Part shown: in pieces, positions 1 through 12,971 of the stretch
How the letters are laid out: every line of letters starts with the position of its first letter
How positions within the stretch are numbered: the first letter of the stretch is position 1
Program-made: the position numbers and the translations under genes
Assembly: GCA_963920705.1 (NCBI GenBank)
Contig: OY987233.1
Coordinates: 124,001 to 188,000, forward strand
DNA length: 64,000 bases
Source of the DNA: Odiellus spinosus
Taxonomy: Eukaryota; Arthropoda; Arachnida; Opiliones; Phalangiidae
Direction of reading: 5' to 3'
Notes under the pieces: model-generated
Told to the model about the DNA's origin: nothing
Databases searched by the model: none
What the model saw: the letters and a program-made list of their open reading frames with translations, nothing else

Positions 1-310
1 AAAGCAAAATTTGGATCTATACTTGGAAAATTTGTGGATCTATTCTAGAAAAATTTGGGGATATATGCTTGGAAATTTGTTGATCTACACTTGGCAAATT
101 TGTGGATCTAAACTTTAAAAATTTGTGGATCTACACTTGGGAAATTTGTGGATTTACACTTGGCAAATTTGTGGATCTACACTTGGTAAATTTGTGGATC
201 TACACTTGGCAAATTTGTGGATCTACACTTGCTAATTTGTGGATCTACACTTGGCAAATTTGTGGATCTACACTTGGGAAATTTGTGGATTTACACTTGG
301 GAAATTTGTG
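1..310 (+). repeat. Cassette copy L-a (partner 4381-4690)
   Basis: The sequence from AAAGCAAAATTTGG through the ATATATGC cassette, the CTAAACTTTAAAAA monomer and the 21-bp CTTGCTAATTTG monomer reappears at an offset of exactly 4,380 bp. Only a handful of substitutions separate the copies, for example TTCTAG here against TTCTTG there. The left end of this copy is cut by the window edge. Confidence 0.85.
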
Positions 311-1227
311 GATTTACACTTGGCAAATTTGTGGATCTACACTTGGTAAATTTGTGGATCTACACTTGGGAAATTTGTGGATCTACACTTGGGAAATTTG
401 TGGATCTACACTTGCAAATTTGTGGATCTACACTTGGCAAATTTGTGGATCTAAACTTTAAAAATTTGTGGATTTATACTTGGGAAATTTGTGGATTTAT
501 ACTTGGGAAATTTGTGGATTTATACTTGGGAAATTTGTATATTTATACTTAGGAAATTTGTGGATTTATACTTGGGAAATTTGTGGATTTATACTTGGGA
601 AATTTGTGGATTTATACTTGGGAAATTTGGATTTATACTTAGGAAATTTGTGGATTTATACTTGGGAAATTTGTGGATTTATACTTGGGAAATTTGTATA
701 TTTATACTTAAGAAATTTGTGGATTTATAATTGGGAAATTTGTGGATTTATACTTGGGAAATTTGTGGATTTATACTTGGGAAATTTGTGGATCTACACT
801 TGGTAAATTTGTGGATCTACACTTGGCAAATTTGTGGATCTACACTTGGCAAATTTGTGGATCTACACTTGGCAAATTTGTGGATCTAAACTTTAAAAAT
901 TTGTGGATCTACACTTGGGAAATTTGTGGAGTTACACTTGGCAAATTTGTGGATCTACACTTGGTAAATTTGTGGATCTACACTTGGCAAATTTGTGGAT
1001 CTACACTTGGTAAATTTGTGGATCTACACTTGGCAAATTTGTGGATCTACACTTGGTAAATTTGTGGATCTACACTTGGCAAATTTGTGGATCTACACTT
1101 GGTAAATTTGTGGATCTACACTTGGCAAATTTGTGGATCTACAGTTGGCAAATTTGTGGATCTACACTTGGGAAATTTGAGGATTTACACTTGGCAAATT
1201 TGTTTATCTACACTTGGTAAATTTGTG

Positions 1228-2397
1228 GATCTACACTTGGGAAATTTGTGGATCTACACTTGGGAAATTTGTGGATCTACACTTACAAATTTGTGGATCT
1301 ACACTTGGCAAATCTGTGGATCTAAACTTTAAAAATTTGTGGATCTACACTTGGGAAATTTGTGGATTTACACTTGGCAAATTTGTGGATCTACACTTGG
1401 TAAATTTGTGGATCTGCACTTGGCAAATTTGTGGATCTACACTTGGCAAATTTGTGGATCTACACTTGGGAAATTTGTGGATCTACACTTGGGAAATTTG
1501 TGGATTTACACTTGGGAAATTTGTGGATTTATACTTGGGAAATTTGTGGATTTATACTTGGGAAATTTGTGGATTTATACTTGGGAAATTTGGATTTATA
1601 CTTAGGAAATTTGTGGATTTATACTTGGGAAATTTGTGGATTTATACTTGGGAAATTTGTATATTTATACTTAAGAAATTTGTGGATTTATACTTGGGAA
1701 ATTTGTGGATTTATACTTGGGAAATTTGTGGATTTATACTTGGGAAATTTGTGGATTTATTCTTAGGAAATTTGTGGATTTTCTCTTGGCAAATTTGTGG
1801 ATTTATACTTAGTAAATTTGTGGATTTTCACTTGGCAAATTTGTGGATCTACACTTGGTAAATTTGTGGATCTACACTTGGCAAATTTGTGGATCTACAC
1901 TTGGCAAATTTTGTGGATCTACACTTGGGAAATTTGCGGATCTACACTCGCAAATTTGTGGATCTACACTTGGCAAATTTGTGGATCTAAACTTTAAAAA
2001 TTTGTGGATCTACACTTGGGAAATTTGTGGATTTACACTTGGCAAATTTGTGGATCTACACTTGGTAAATTTGTGGATCTACACTTGGCAAATTTGTGGA
2101 TCTACACTTGGTAAATTTGTGGATCTACACTTGGCAAATTTGTGGATCTACAGTTGGCAAATTTGTGGATCTACACTTGGGAAATTTGTGGATTTACACT
2201 TGGCAAATTTGTTTATCTACACTTGGTAAATTTGTGGATCTACACTTGGGAAATTTGTGGATCTACACTTGGGAAATTTGTGGATCTACACTTGGCAAAT
2301 CTGTGGATCTAAACTTTAAAAATTTGTGGATCTACACTTGGGAAATTTGTGGATTTACACTTGGCAAATTTGTGGATCTACACTTGGCAAATTTGTG
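1228..2397 (+). repeat. 1,170-bp HOR, copy 1
   Basis: An ordered series of variants repeats 1,170 bp downstream: the 21-bp CTTACAAATTTG monomer, CAAATCTGTGG, CTAAACTTTAAAAA, a long GATTTATAC cluster with a shortened AAATTTGGATTT monomer, GATTTTCTCTTGG and AAATTTTGTGG. 1,170 is 51 monomers minus 3 bp, explained by the short monomers carried inside. Confidence 0.85.
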
Positions 2398-3590
2398 GAT
2401 CTACACTTGGGAAATTTGTGGATCTACACTTGGGAAATTTGTGGATCTACACTTACAAATTTGTGGATCTACACTTGGCAAATCTGTGGATCTAAACTTT
2501 AAAAATTTGTGGATCTACACTTGGGAAATTTGTGGATTTACACTTGGCAAATTTGTAGATCTACACTTGGTAAATTTGTGGATCTGCACTTGGCAAATTT
2601 GTGGATCTACACTTGGCAAATTTGTGGATCTACACTTGGGAAATTCGTGGATCTACACTTGGGAAATTTGTGGATTTACACTTGGGAAATTTGTGGATTT
2701 ATACTTGGGAAATTTGTGGATTTATACTTGGGAAATTTGTGGATTTATACTTGGGAAACTTGGATTTATACTTAGGAAATTTGTGGATTTATACTTGGGA
2801 AATTTGTGGATTTATACTTGGGAAATTTGTATATTTATACTTAAGAAATTTGTGGATTTATACTTGGGAAATTTGTGGATTTATACTTGGGAAATTTGTG
2901 GATTTATACTTGGGAAATTTGTGGATTTATTCTTAGGAAATTTGTGGATTTTCTCTTGGCAAATTTGTGGATTTATACTTAGTAAATTTGTGGATTTTCA
3001 CTTGGCAAATTTGTGGATCTACACTTGGTAAATTTGTGGATCTACACTTGGCAAATTTGTGGATCTACACTTGGCAAATTTATGGATCTACACTTGGCAA
3101 ATTTTGTGGATCTACACTTGGGAAATTTGCGGATCTACACTCGCAAATTTGTGGATCTACACTTGGCAAATTTGTGGATCTAAACTTTAAAAATTTGTGG
3201 ATCTACACTTGGGAAATTTGTGGATTTACACTTGGCAAATTTGTGGATCTACACTTGGTAAATTTGTGGATCTACACTTGGCAAATTTGTGGATCTACAC
3301 TTGGTAAATTTGTGGATCTACACTTGGCAAATTTGTGGATCTACAGTTGGCAAATTTGTGGATTTACACTTGGCAAATTTGTTTATCTACACTTGGTAAA
3401 TTTGTGGATCTAAACTTGGGAAATTTGTGGATCTACACTTGGCAAATCTGTGGATCTAAACTTTAAAAATTTGTGGATCTACACTTGGGAAATTTGTGGA
3501 TTTACACTTGGCAAATTTGTGGATCTACACTTGGCAAATTTGTGGATCTACACTTGGGAAATTTGTGGATCTACACTTGGGAAATTTGTG
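2398..3590 (+). repeat. 1,170-bp HOR, copy 2 (one extra, then one lost monomer)
   Basis: Matches copy 1 in order and content. An extra CAAATTTATGG monomer near 3075 raises the offset to 1,193 bp, and one monomer is lost near 3360. Private changes such as AAATTCGTGG near 2641 distinguish the copies. The final ~110 bp start a partial third copy. Confidence 0.8.
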
Positions 3591-3754
3591 GATCTACACT
3601 TGGCAAATTTGTGGATCTACACTTGGCAAATTTGTGGATCTACACTTGGGAAATTTGTTTATCTACACTTGGGAAATTTGTGGATCTACACTTGGGAAAT
3701 TTGTGGATCTACACTTGGGAAATTTGTGGATCTACACTTGGGAAATTTGTGGAT

Positions 3755-4055
3755 CTACTCTTGGGAAATTTGTGGATCTACACTAGGGAAATTTGTGGAT
3801 CTACACTTGGGAAATTTGTGGATCTACACTTGGGAAATTTGTGGATCTATACTTGGAAAATTTGTGGAACTATTCTTGGAAAATTTGGGGATATATGCTT
3901 GGATATTTGTTGATCTATACTTGGGAAATATGTGTATCTATACTTGGGATTTTTGTGGATCTACACTTGGCAAATTTGTGGATCTACACTTTGCAAATTT
4001 GTGGATCTACACTTGGGAAATTTGTGGATCTACACTTGCAAATTTGTAGATCTAC
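3755..4055 (+). repeat. ~300-bp block shared with the right domain
   Basis: In order it contains TCTACTCTTGGG, ACACTAGGGAAA, GGGGATATATGC, AAATATGTGTATC, TTGGGATTTTTGTGG, CTTTGCAAATTTG and CTTGCAAATTTG. The same order recurs at about 41.08-41.40, 42.85-43.14 and 45.46-45.80 kb, but nowhere between 4.1 and 41 kb. Unlike those copies it lacks CTATACAAAGC before the GGGGATATATGC part. Preserved order of seven private variants makes chance convergence very unlikely. Confidence 0.85.
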
Positions 4056-4284
4056 ACTTGGCAAATTTGTGGATCTAAACTTTAAAAATTTGTGGATCTA
4101 CACTTGGGAAATTTGTGGATCTACACTTGGGAAATTTGTGGATCTTCACTTGGGAAAGTTGTGGATCTACACTTGGGAAATTTGTGGATCTACACTTGGG
4201 AAATTTGTGGATCTACACTTGGGAAATTTGTGGATCTACACTTGGGAAATTTGTGGATCTACACTTGGGAAATTTTTGGATCTA

Positions 4285-5055
4285 CACTAGGGAAATTTGT
4301 GGATCTACACTTGGGAAATTTGTGGATCTACACTTGGGAAATTTGTGGATCTATACAAAGGGAAATTTGTGGATCTATACAAAGCAAAATTTGGATATAT
4401 ACTTGGAAAATTTGTGGATCTATTCTTGGAAAATTTGGGGATATATGCTTGGAAATTTGTTGATCTACACTTGGCAAATTTGTGGATCTAAACTTTAAAA
4501 ATTTGTGGATCTACACTTGGGAAATTTGTGGATTTACACTTGGCAAATTTGTGGATCTATACTTGGTAAATTTGTGGATCTACACTTGTCAAATTTGTGG
4601 ATCTACACTTGCTAATTTGTGGATCTACACTTGGCAAATTTGTGGATCTACACTTGGGAAATTTGTGGATTTACACTTGGGAAATTTGTGGATCTACACT
4701 TGTGAAATTTGTGGATCTACACTTGGGAAATTTGTGGATCTACACTTGGGAAATTTGTGGATCTACACTTGGGAAATTTGTGGATCTACACTTGGGAAAG
4801 TTGTGGATCTACACTTGGAAAATTTGTGGATATACACTTGGGAAATTTTTGGATCTACACTTGGGAAATTTGTGGGTCTACACTTGGGAGATTTGTGGAT
4901 CTACACTTGGGAAATTTTTGGATCTACACTAGGGAAATTTGTGGATCTACACTTGGGAAATTTGTGGATCTACACTTGGGAAATTTGTGGATCTATACAA
5001 AGGGAAATTTGTGGATCTATACAAAGCAAAATTTGGATCTATTCTTGGAAAATTT
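4285..5055 (+). repeat. Duplicated CTATACAAAG cassettes (offset 642 bp)
   Basis: A series ACACTAGGGAAA, two ordinary monomers, CTATACAAAGGG, CTATACAAAGC, then TATTCTTGGAAAA occurs at about 4285-4440 and again from about 4926. The offset is 642 bp, 28 monomers minus 2 bp. Doubled CTATACAAAG monomers occur otherwise only near 61.87 kb. The second copy leads straight into the first 1,126-bp HOR. Confidence 0.8.
4381..4690 (+). repeat. Cassette copy L-b (partner 1-310)
   Basis: This is the second copy of the ~310-bp block at the left window edge, carrying the same ordered series of private monomers, including CTTGCTAATTTG at the same relative place. Two CTATACAAAG monomers directly precede it, showing what probably lies just outside the window before base 1. 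Confidence 0.85.
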
Positions 5056-6181
5056 GGGGATATATGCTTGGAAATTTGTTGATCTACACTTGGCAAATTT
5101 GTGGATCTAAACTTGGGAAATTTGTGGATCTACACTTGGTAAATTTGTGGATCTACACTTTGCAAATTTTTGGATCTACACTTGGGAAATTTGTGGATCT
5201 ACACTCGCAAATTTGTGGATCTACACTTGGCAAATTTGTGGATCTAAACTTTAAAAATTTGTGGATCTACACTTGTTAAATTTGTGGATTTACATTTGGC
5301 AAATTTGTGGATCTACACTTGGTAAATTTGTGGATCTACACTTGACAAATTTGTGGATCTACACTTGGTAAATTTGTGGATCTACACTTGGCAAATTTGT
5401 GGATCTACAGTTGGCAAATTTGTGGATCTACACTTGGGAAATTTGTGGATTTACACTTGGCAAATTTGTGGATCTACACTTGGTAAATTTGTGGATCTAC
5501 ACTTGGGAAATTTGTGGATCTACACTTGGGAAATTTGTTGATCTACACTTGGCCAATTTGTGGATCTAAACTTTAAAAATTTGTGGATTTATACTTGGGA
5601 AATTTGTGGATTTATACTTGGGAAATTTGTGGATTTATACTTGGGAAATTTGTGGATTTATACTTGGGAAATTTGTATATTTATACTTAGGAAATTTGTG
5701 GATTTATACTTGGGAAATTTGTGGATCTACACTTGGGAAATTTGTGAATTTATACTTGGGAAATTTGTGGATTTATACTTGGGAAATTTGTGGATTTATA
5801 CTTGGGAAATTTTTGAATTTGTACTTGGGAAATTTGTGAATTTATACTTGGGAAATTTGTGGATTTATACTTGGGAAATTTGTAGATTTATACTTGGGAA
5901 ATTTGTGGATTTATACTTAGGAAATTTGTGGATTTATACTTAGGAAATTTGAGGATTTACACTTGACAAATTTGTGGATCTACTCTTTGCAAATTTGTGG
6001 ATCTACACTTGGCAAATTTGTGGATCTACACTTGGCAAATTTGTGGATCTACACTTGGCAAATTTGTGGATCTACACTTGGCAAATTTTGTGGATTTACA
6101 CTTGGGAAATTTGTGGATTTACACTTGGCAAATTTGTATATCTACACTTGTGAAATTTGTGGATCTATTCTTGGAAAATTT
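5056..6181 (+). repeat. 1,126-bp HOR, copy 1
   Basis: Counted from GGGGATATATGC to the next one. It holds about 49 monomers (49 x 23 minus 1). Landmarks in order are CTTTGCAAATTTTTGG, the short CACTCGCAAATTTG, CTAAACTTTAAAAA, CTTGTTAAATTTG, CTACAGTTGG, CTTGGCCAATTTG, a second CTAAACTTTAAAAA, a GATTTATAC cluster with GAATTTGTACTTGG, CTACTCTTTGC and AAATTTTGTGG. I see no difference from copy 2. Confidence 0.92.
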
Positions 6182-7307
6182 GGGGATATATGCTTGGAAA
6201 TTTGTTGATCTACACTTGGCAAATTTGTGGATCTAAACTTGGGAAATTTGTGGATCTACACTTGGTAAATTTGTGGATCTACACTTTGCAAATTTTTGGA
6301 TCTACACTTGGGAAATTTGTGGATCTACACTCGCAAATTTGTGGATCTACACTTGGCAAATTTGTGGATCTAAACTTTAAAAATTTGTGGATCTACACTT
6401 GTTAAATTTGTGGATTTACATTTGGCAAATTTGTGGATCTACACTTGGTAAATTTGTGGATCTACACTTGACAAATTTGTGGATCTACACTTGGTAAATT
6501 TGTGGATCTACACTTGGCAAATTTGTGGATCTACAGTTGGCAAATTTGTGGATCTACACTTGGGAAATTTGTGGATTTACACTTGGCAAATTTGTGGATC
6601 TACACTTGGTAAATTTGTGGATCTACACTTGGGAAATTTGTGGATCTACACTTGGGAAATTTGTTGATCTACACTTGGCCAATTTGTGGATCTAAACTTT
6701 AAAAATTTGTGGATTTATACTTGGGAAATTTGTGGATTTATACTTGGGAAATTTGTGGATTTATACTTGGGAAATTTGTGGATTTATACTTGGGAAATTT
6801 GTATATTTATACTTAGGAAATTTGTGGATTTATACTTGGGAAATTTGTGGATCTACACTTGGGAAATTTGTGAATTTATACTTGGGAAATTTGTGGATTT
6901 ATACTTGGGAAATTTGTGGATTTATACTTGGGAAATTTTTGAATTTGTACTTGGGAAATTTGTGAATTTATACTTGGGAAATTTGTGGATTTATACTTGG
7001 GAAATTTGTAGATTTATACTTGGGAAATTTGTGGATTTATACTTAGGAAATTTGTGGATTTATACTTAGGAAATTTGAGGATTTACACTTGACAAATTTG
7101 TGGATCTACTCTTTGCAAATTTGTGGATCTACACTTGGCAAATTTGTGGATCTACACTTGGCAAATTTGTGGATCTACACTTGGCAAATTTGTGGATCTA
7201 CACTTGGCAAATTTTGTGGATTTACACTTGGGAAATTTGTGGATTTACACTTGGCAAATTTGTATATCTACACTTGTGAAATTTGTGGATCTATTCTTGG
7301 AAAATTT
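6182..7307 (+). repeat. 1,126-bp HOR, copy 2
   Basis: Every landmark of copy 1 sits exactly 1,126 bp further on, including the CACTCGC monomer and both CTAAACTTTAAAAA monomers. I found no base difference from copy 1 by eye, so the duplication is very recent, homogenised, or an assembly duplication. Confidence 0.92.
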
Positions 7308-8433
7308 GGGGATATATGCTTGGAAATTTGTTGATCTACACTTGGCAAATTTGTGGATCTAAACTTGGGAAATTTGTGGATCTACACTTGGTAAATTTGT
7401 GGATCTACACTTTGCAAATTTTTGGATCTACACTTGGGAAATTTGTGGATCTACACTCGCAAATTTGTGGATCTACACTTGGCAAATTTGTGGATCTAAA
7501 CTTTAAAAATTTGTGGATCTACACTTGTTAAATTTGTGGATTTACATTTGGCAAATTTGTGGATCTACACTTGGTAAATTTGTGGATCTACACTTGACAA
7601 ATTTGTGGATCTACACTTGGTAAATTTGTGGATCTACACTTGGCAAATTTGTGGATCTACAGTTGGCAAATTTGTGGATCTACACTTGGGAAATTTGTGG
7701 ATTTACACTTGGCAAATTTGTGGATCTACACTTGGTAAATTTGTGGATCTACACTTGGGAAATTTGTGGATCTACACTTGGGAAATTTGTTGATCTACAC
7801 TTGGCCAATTTGTGGATCTAAACTTTAAAAATTTGTGGATTTATACTTGGGAAATTTGTGGATTTATACTTGGGAAATTTGTGGATTTATACTTGGGAAA
7901 TTTGTGGATTTATACTTGGGAAATTTGTATATTTATACTTAGGAAATTTTTGGATTTATACTTGGGAAATTTGTGGATCTACACTTGGGAAATTTGTGAA
8001 TTTATACTTGGGAAATTTGTGGATTTATACTTGGGAAATTTGTGGATTTATACTTGGGAAATTTTTGAATTTGTACTTGGGAAATTTGTGAATTTATACT
8101 TGGGAAATTTGTGGATTTATACTTGGGAAATTTGTAGATTTATACTTGGGAAATTTGTGGATTTATACTTAGGAAATTTGTGGATTTATACTTAGGAAAT
8201 TTGTGGATTTACACTTGACAAATTTGTGGATCTACTCTTTGCAAATTTGTGGATCTACACTTGGCAAATTTGTGGATCTACACTTGGCAAATTTGTGGAT
8301 CTACACTTGGCAAATTTGTGGATCTACACTTGGCAAATTTTGTGGATTTACACTTGGGAAATTTGTGGATTTACACTTGGCAAATTTGTATATCTACACT
8401 TGTGAAATTTGTGGATCTATTCTTGGAAAATTT
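7308..8433 (+). repeat. 1,126-bp HOR, copy 3
   Basis: Same landmark order at a further 1,126 bp. It differs from copies 1 and 2 at a few sites, such as AAATTTTTGGATTT in place of AAATTTGTGGATTT near 7950 and GTGG in place of GAGG near 8203. Confidence 0.9.
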
Positions 8434-9906
8434 GGGGATATATGCTTGGAAATTTGTTGATCTACACTTGGCAAATTTGTGGATCTAAACTTGGGAAATT
8501 TGTGGATCTACACTTGGTAAATTTGTGGATCTACACTTTGCAAATTTTTGGATCTACACTTGGGAAATTTGTGGATCTACACTTGGCAAATTTGTGGATC
8601 TAAACTTTAAAAATTTGTGGATCTACACTTGTTAAATTTGTGGATTTACATTTGGCAAATTTGTGGATCTACACTTGGTAAATTTGTGGATCTACACTTG
8701 ACAAATTTGTGGATCTACACTTGGTAAATTTGTGGATCTACACTTGGCAAATTTGTGGATCTACAGTTGGCAAATTTGTGGATCTACACTTGGGAAATTT
8801 GTGGATTTACACTTGGCAAATTTGTGGATCTACACTTGGTAAATTTGTGGATCTACACTTGGGAAATTTGTGGATCTACACTTGGCCAATTTGTGGATCT
8901 AAACTTTAAAAATTTGTGGATTTATACTTGGGAAATTTGTGGATTTATACTTGGGAAATTTGTGGATTTGTACTTGGGAAATTTGTGGATTTATACTTGG
9001 GAAATTTGTATATTTATACTTAGGAAATTTGTGGATTTATACTTGGGAAATTTGTGGATCTACACTTGGGAAATTTGTGAATTTATACTTAGGAAATTTG
9101 TGGATTTATACTTGGGAAATTTGTGGATTTATACTTGGGAAATTTTTGAATTTGTACTTGGGAAATTTGTGAATTTATACTTGGGAAATTTGTGGATTTA
9201 TACTTGGGAAATTTGTAGATTTATACTTGGGAAATTTGTGGATTTATACTTAGGAAATTTGTGGATTTATACTTAGGAAATTTGTGGATTTACACTTGAC
9301 AAATTTGTGGATCTACTCTTAGCAAATTTGTGGATCTACACTTGGCAAATTTGTGGATCTACACTTGGCAAATTTGTGGATCTACACTTGGCAAATTTGT
9401 GGATCTACACTTGGCAAATTTTGTGGATTTACACTTGGGAAATTTGTGGATTTACACTTGGCAAATTTGTATATCTACACTTGTGAAATTTGTGGATCTA
9501 CACTTGGGAAATTTGTGGATCTACACTTGGGAAATTTGTGGATCTACACTTGGGAAATTTGTGAATTTATACTTGGGAAATTTGTGGATTTATACTTGGG
9601 AAATTTGTGGATTTATACTTGGGAAATTTGTGGATTTATACTTAGGAAATTTGTGGATTTATACTTAGGAAATTTGTGGATTTACACTTGACAAATTTGT
9701 GGATCTACTCTTTGCAAATTTGTGGATCTACACTTGGCAAATTTGTGGATCTACACTTGGCAAATTTGTGGATCTACACTTGGCAAATTTGTGGATCTAC
9801 ACTTGGCAAATTTTGTGGATTTACACTTGGGAAATTTGTGGATTTACACTTGGCAAATTTGTATATCTACACTTGTGAAATTTGTGGATCTATTCTTGGA
9901 AAATTT
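8434..9906 (+). repeat. 1,473-bp HOR, copy 1 (expanded form of the 1,126-bp HOR)
   Basis: Starts as a fourth copy of the 1,126-bp unit, but lacks the CACTCGC monomer and one monomer before CTTGGCCAATTTG (offset falls from 1,126 to 1,104 to 1,081 bp). It gains a 392-bp internal duplication near 9330-9720. The arithmetic closes: 1,081 + 392 = 1,473. 1,473 is 64 monomers plus 1 bp. Confidence 0.9.
9330..9721 (+). repeat. 392-bp internal duplication inside the 1,473-bp HOR
   Basis: The run of CTTGGCAAATTTG monomers, AAATTTTGTGG, GTATATCTACACTTGTG and a GATTTATAC run occurs at about 9330 and again from 9722, offset 392 bp (17 monomers plus 1 bp). In this copy the GGGGATATATGC cassette is replaced by plain GATCTACAC monomers; in the one from 9722 the cassette is kept. 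The same pair repeats 1,473 bp later. Confidence 0.8.
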
Positions 9907-11379
9907 GGGGATATATGCTTGGAAATTTGTTGATCTACACTTGGCAAATTTGTGGATCTAAACTTGGGAAATTTGTGGATCTACACTTGGTAAATTTGTG
10001 GATCTACACTTTGCAAATTTTTGGATCTACACTTGGGAAATTTGTGGATCTACACTTGGCAAATTTGTGGATCTAAACTTTAAAAATTTGTGGATCTACA
10101 CTTGTTAAATTTGTGGATTTACATTTGGCAAATTTGTGGATCTACACTTGGTAAATTTGTGGATCTACACTTGACAAATTTGTGGATCTACACTTGGTAA
10201 ATTTGTGGATCTACACTTGGCAAATTTGTGGATCTACAGTTGGCAAATTTGTGGATCTACACTTGGGAAATTTGTGGATTTACACTTGGCAAATTTGTGG
10301 ATCTACACTTGGTAAATTTGTGGATCTACACTTGGGAAATTTGTGGATCTACACTTGGCCAATTTGTGGATCTAAACTTTAAAAATTTGTGGATTTATAC
10401 TTGGGAAATTTGTGGATTTATACTTGGGAAATTTGTGGATTTGTACTTGGGAAATTTGTGGATTTATACTTGGGAAATTTGTATATTTATACTTAGGAAA
10501 TTTGTGGATTTATACTTGGGAAATTTGTGGATCTACACTTGGGAAATTTGTGAATTTATACTTAGGAAATTTGTGGATTTATACTTGGGAAATTTGTGGA
10601 TTTATACTTGGGAAATTTTTGAATTTGTACTTGGGAAATTTGTGAATTTATACTTGGGAAATTTGTGGATTTATACTTGGGAAATTTGTAGATTTATACT
10701 TGGGAAATTTGTGGATTTATACTTAGGAAATTTGTGGATTTATACTTAGGAAATTTGTGGATTTACACTTGACAAATTTGTGGATCTACTCTTAGCAAAT
10801 TTGTGGATCTACACTTGGCAAATTTGTGGATCTACACTTGGCAAATTTGTGGATCTACACTTGGCAAATTTGTGGATCTACACTTGGCAAATTTTGTGGA
10901 TTTACACTTGGGAAATTTGTGGATTTACACTTGGCAAATTTGTATATCTACACTTGTGAAATTTGTGGATCTACACTTGGGAAATTTGTGGATCTACACT
11001 TGGGAAATTTGTGGATCTACACTTGGGAAATTTGTGAATTTATACTTGGGAAATTTGTGGATTTATACTTGGGAAATTTGTGGATTTATACTTGGGAAAT
11101 TTGTGGATTTATACTTAGGAAATTTGTGGATTTATACTTAGGAAATTTGTGGATTTACACTTGACAAATTTGTGGATCTACTCTTTGCAAATTTGTGGAT
11201 CTACACTTGGCAAATTTGTGGATCTACACTTGGCAAATTTGTGGATCTACACTTGGCAAATTTGTGGATCTACACTTGGCAAATTTTGTGGATTTACACT
11301 TGGGAAATTTGTGGATTTACACTTGGCAAATTTGTATATATACACTTCTGAAATTTGTGGATCTACACTTGGGAAATTT
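9907..11379 (+). repeat. 1,473-bp HOR, copy 2
   Basis: Landmarks follow copy 1 at exactly 1,473 bp, including the CTCTTAGC monomer (about 9314 and 10787) that separates the two halves of the internal duplication. I saw no clear difference over most of its length. The next copy, from about 11149, lacks the GGGGATATATGC cassette and soon decays, so this is the last copy of the cassette before 41.2 kb. Confidence 0.88.
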
Positions 11380-11979
11380 GTGGATCTACACTTGGGAAAT
11401 TTGTGGATCTACACTTGGGAAATTTGTGAATTTATACTTGGGAAATTTGTGGATTAATACTTGGGAAATTTGTGGATTTATACTGGGGAAATTTGTGGAT
11501 TTATACTTGGGAAATTTGTGGATTTATACTTAGGAAATTTGTGGATTTACACTTGGCAAATTTGTGGATCTACACTTGGTAAATTTGTGGATCTACACTT
11601 GGCAAATTTGTGGATCTACACTCGGCAAATTTGTGGATCTACACTTGGCAAATTTATGGATCTACACTTGGCAAATTTTGTGGATCTACACTTCGGAAAT
11701 TTGTGGATCTACACTTGGGAAATTTGTGGATCTACATTTGGGAAATTTGTGGATCTACACTTGATAAATTTGTGGATCTACACTTGGCAAATTTGTGGAT
11801 CTACACTTGGCAAATTTATGGATCTACACTTGGCAAATTTTGTAGATCTACACTTCGGAAATTTGTGGATCTATACTTGGGAAATTTGTGGATCTACACT
11901 TGGGAAATTTGTTTATCTACACTTGGGAAATTTGTGGATCTACACTTGTGAAATTTGTGGAGCTACACTTGGGAAATTT

Positions 11980-12575
11980 GTGGATCTACACTTGGGAAAT
12001 TTGTGGATCTACACTTGGGAAATTTGTGGATCTACACTTGGGAAATTTGTGGATCTACACTTGGGAAATTTGTGGATCTACACTTGGGAAATTTGTGAAT
12101 TTATGCTTGGGAAATTTGTGGATTTATACTTGGGAAATTTGTGGATTTATACTTGGGAAATTTGTGGATCTATACTGGGGAAATTTGTGGATTTATACTT
12201 GGGAAATTTGTGGATTTACACTTGGCAAATTTGTGGATCTACACTTGGTAAATTTGTGGATCTACACTTGGCAAATTTGTGGATCTACACTTGGCAAATT
12301 TGTGGATCTACACTTGGCAAATTTTGTGGATCTACACTTCGGAAATTTTTGGATCTACACTTGTGAAATTTGTGGATCTACACTTGGGAAATTTGTGGAT
12401 CTACACTTGGGAAATTTGTGGATCTACACTTGACAAATTTGTGGATCTACACTTGGCAAATTTGTGGATCTACACTTGGCAAATTTATGGATCTACACTT
12501 GGCAAATTTTGTGGATCTACACTTCGGAAATTTGTGGATCTACACTTGGGAAATTTGTGGATCTACACTTGGGAA
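11980..12575 (+). repeat. ~595-bp direct repeat, copy 1 (offset 992 bp)
   Basis: Variant order GAATTTATGC, TACTGGGG, AAATTTTGTGG, CTTCGG, CTTGAC, AAATTTATGG, AAATTTTGTGG, CTTCGG matches the block beginning near 12972. The offset of 992 bp is fixed by GAATTTATGC at 12097 and 13089. Confidence 0.78.
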
Positions 12576-12971
12576 ATTTGTGAATTTATGCTTGGGAAAT
12601 TTGTGGATTTATATTTGGGAAATTTGTGGATTTATACTTGGGAAATTTGTTTATTTATACTTGGGAAATTTGTGGATTTATACTTAGGAAATTTGTGGAT
12701 TTTCACTTGGCAAATTTGTAGATTTATACTTGGGAAATTTGTGGATTTATTATTGGGAAATTTGTGGATTTATACTTAGAAAATTTGTGGATTTACACTT
12801 GGCAAATTTGTGGATCTACACTTGGTAAATTTGTGGATCTACACTTGGCAAATTTGTGGATCCACACTTGGCAAATTTGTGGATCTACACTTGGCAAATT
12901 TGTGGATCTACACTTGGCAAATTTTGTGGATCTACACTTGGGAAAATTGTGGATTTACACTTGGCAAATTT

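Larger units (their letters stand above)
1..5055 (+). repeat. Left irregular satellite domain
   Basis: This stretch mixes three monomer types: GATCTACAC, clusters of GATTTATAC (about 468-790, 1515-1820, 2685-3000) and a diagnostic monomer CTAAACTTTAAAAATTTG. The last recurs at about 109, 451, 889, 1322, 1987, 2309, 2492, 3181, 3458, 4078 and 4489, at irregular spacing. Cassettes with GGGGATATATGC lie near 57, 3891 and 4437. There is no single HOR period across the domain. No gene is seen. Confidence 0.9.

Noticed and set aside
4340-5060. Insertion of a foreign element at the CTATACAAAG cassettes.
   Set aside because: The bases still align to the monomer frame, with no target-site duplication, inverted ends or coding capacity. 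They are diverged monomers.
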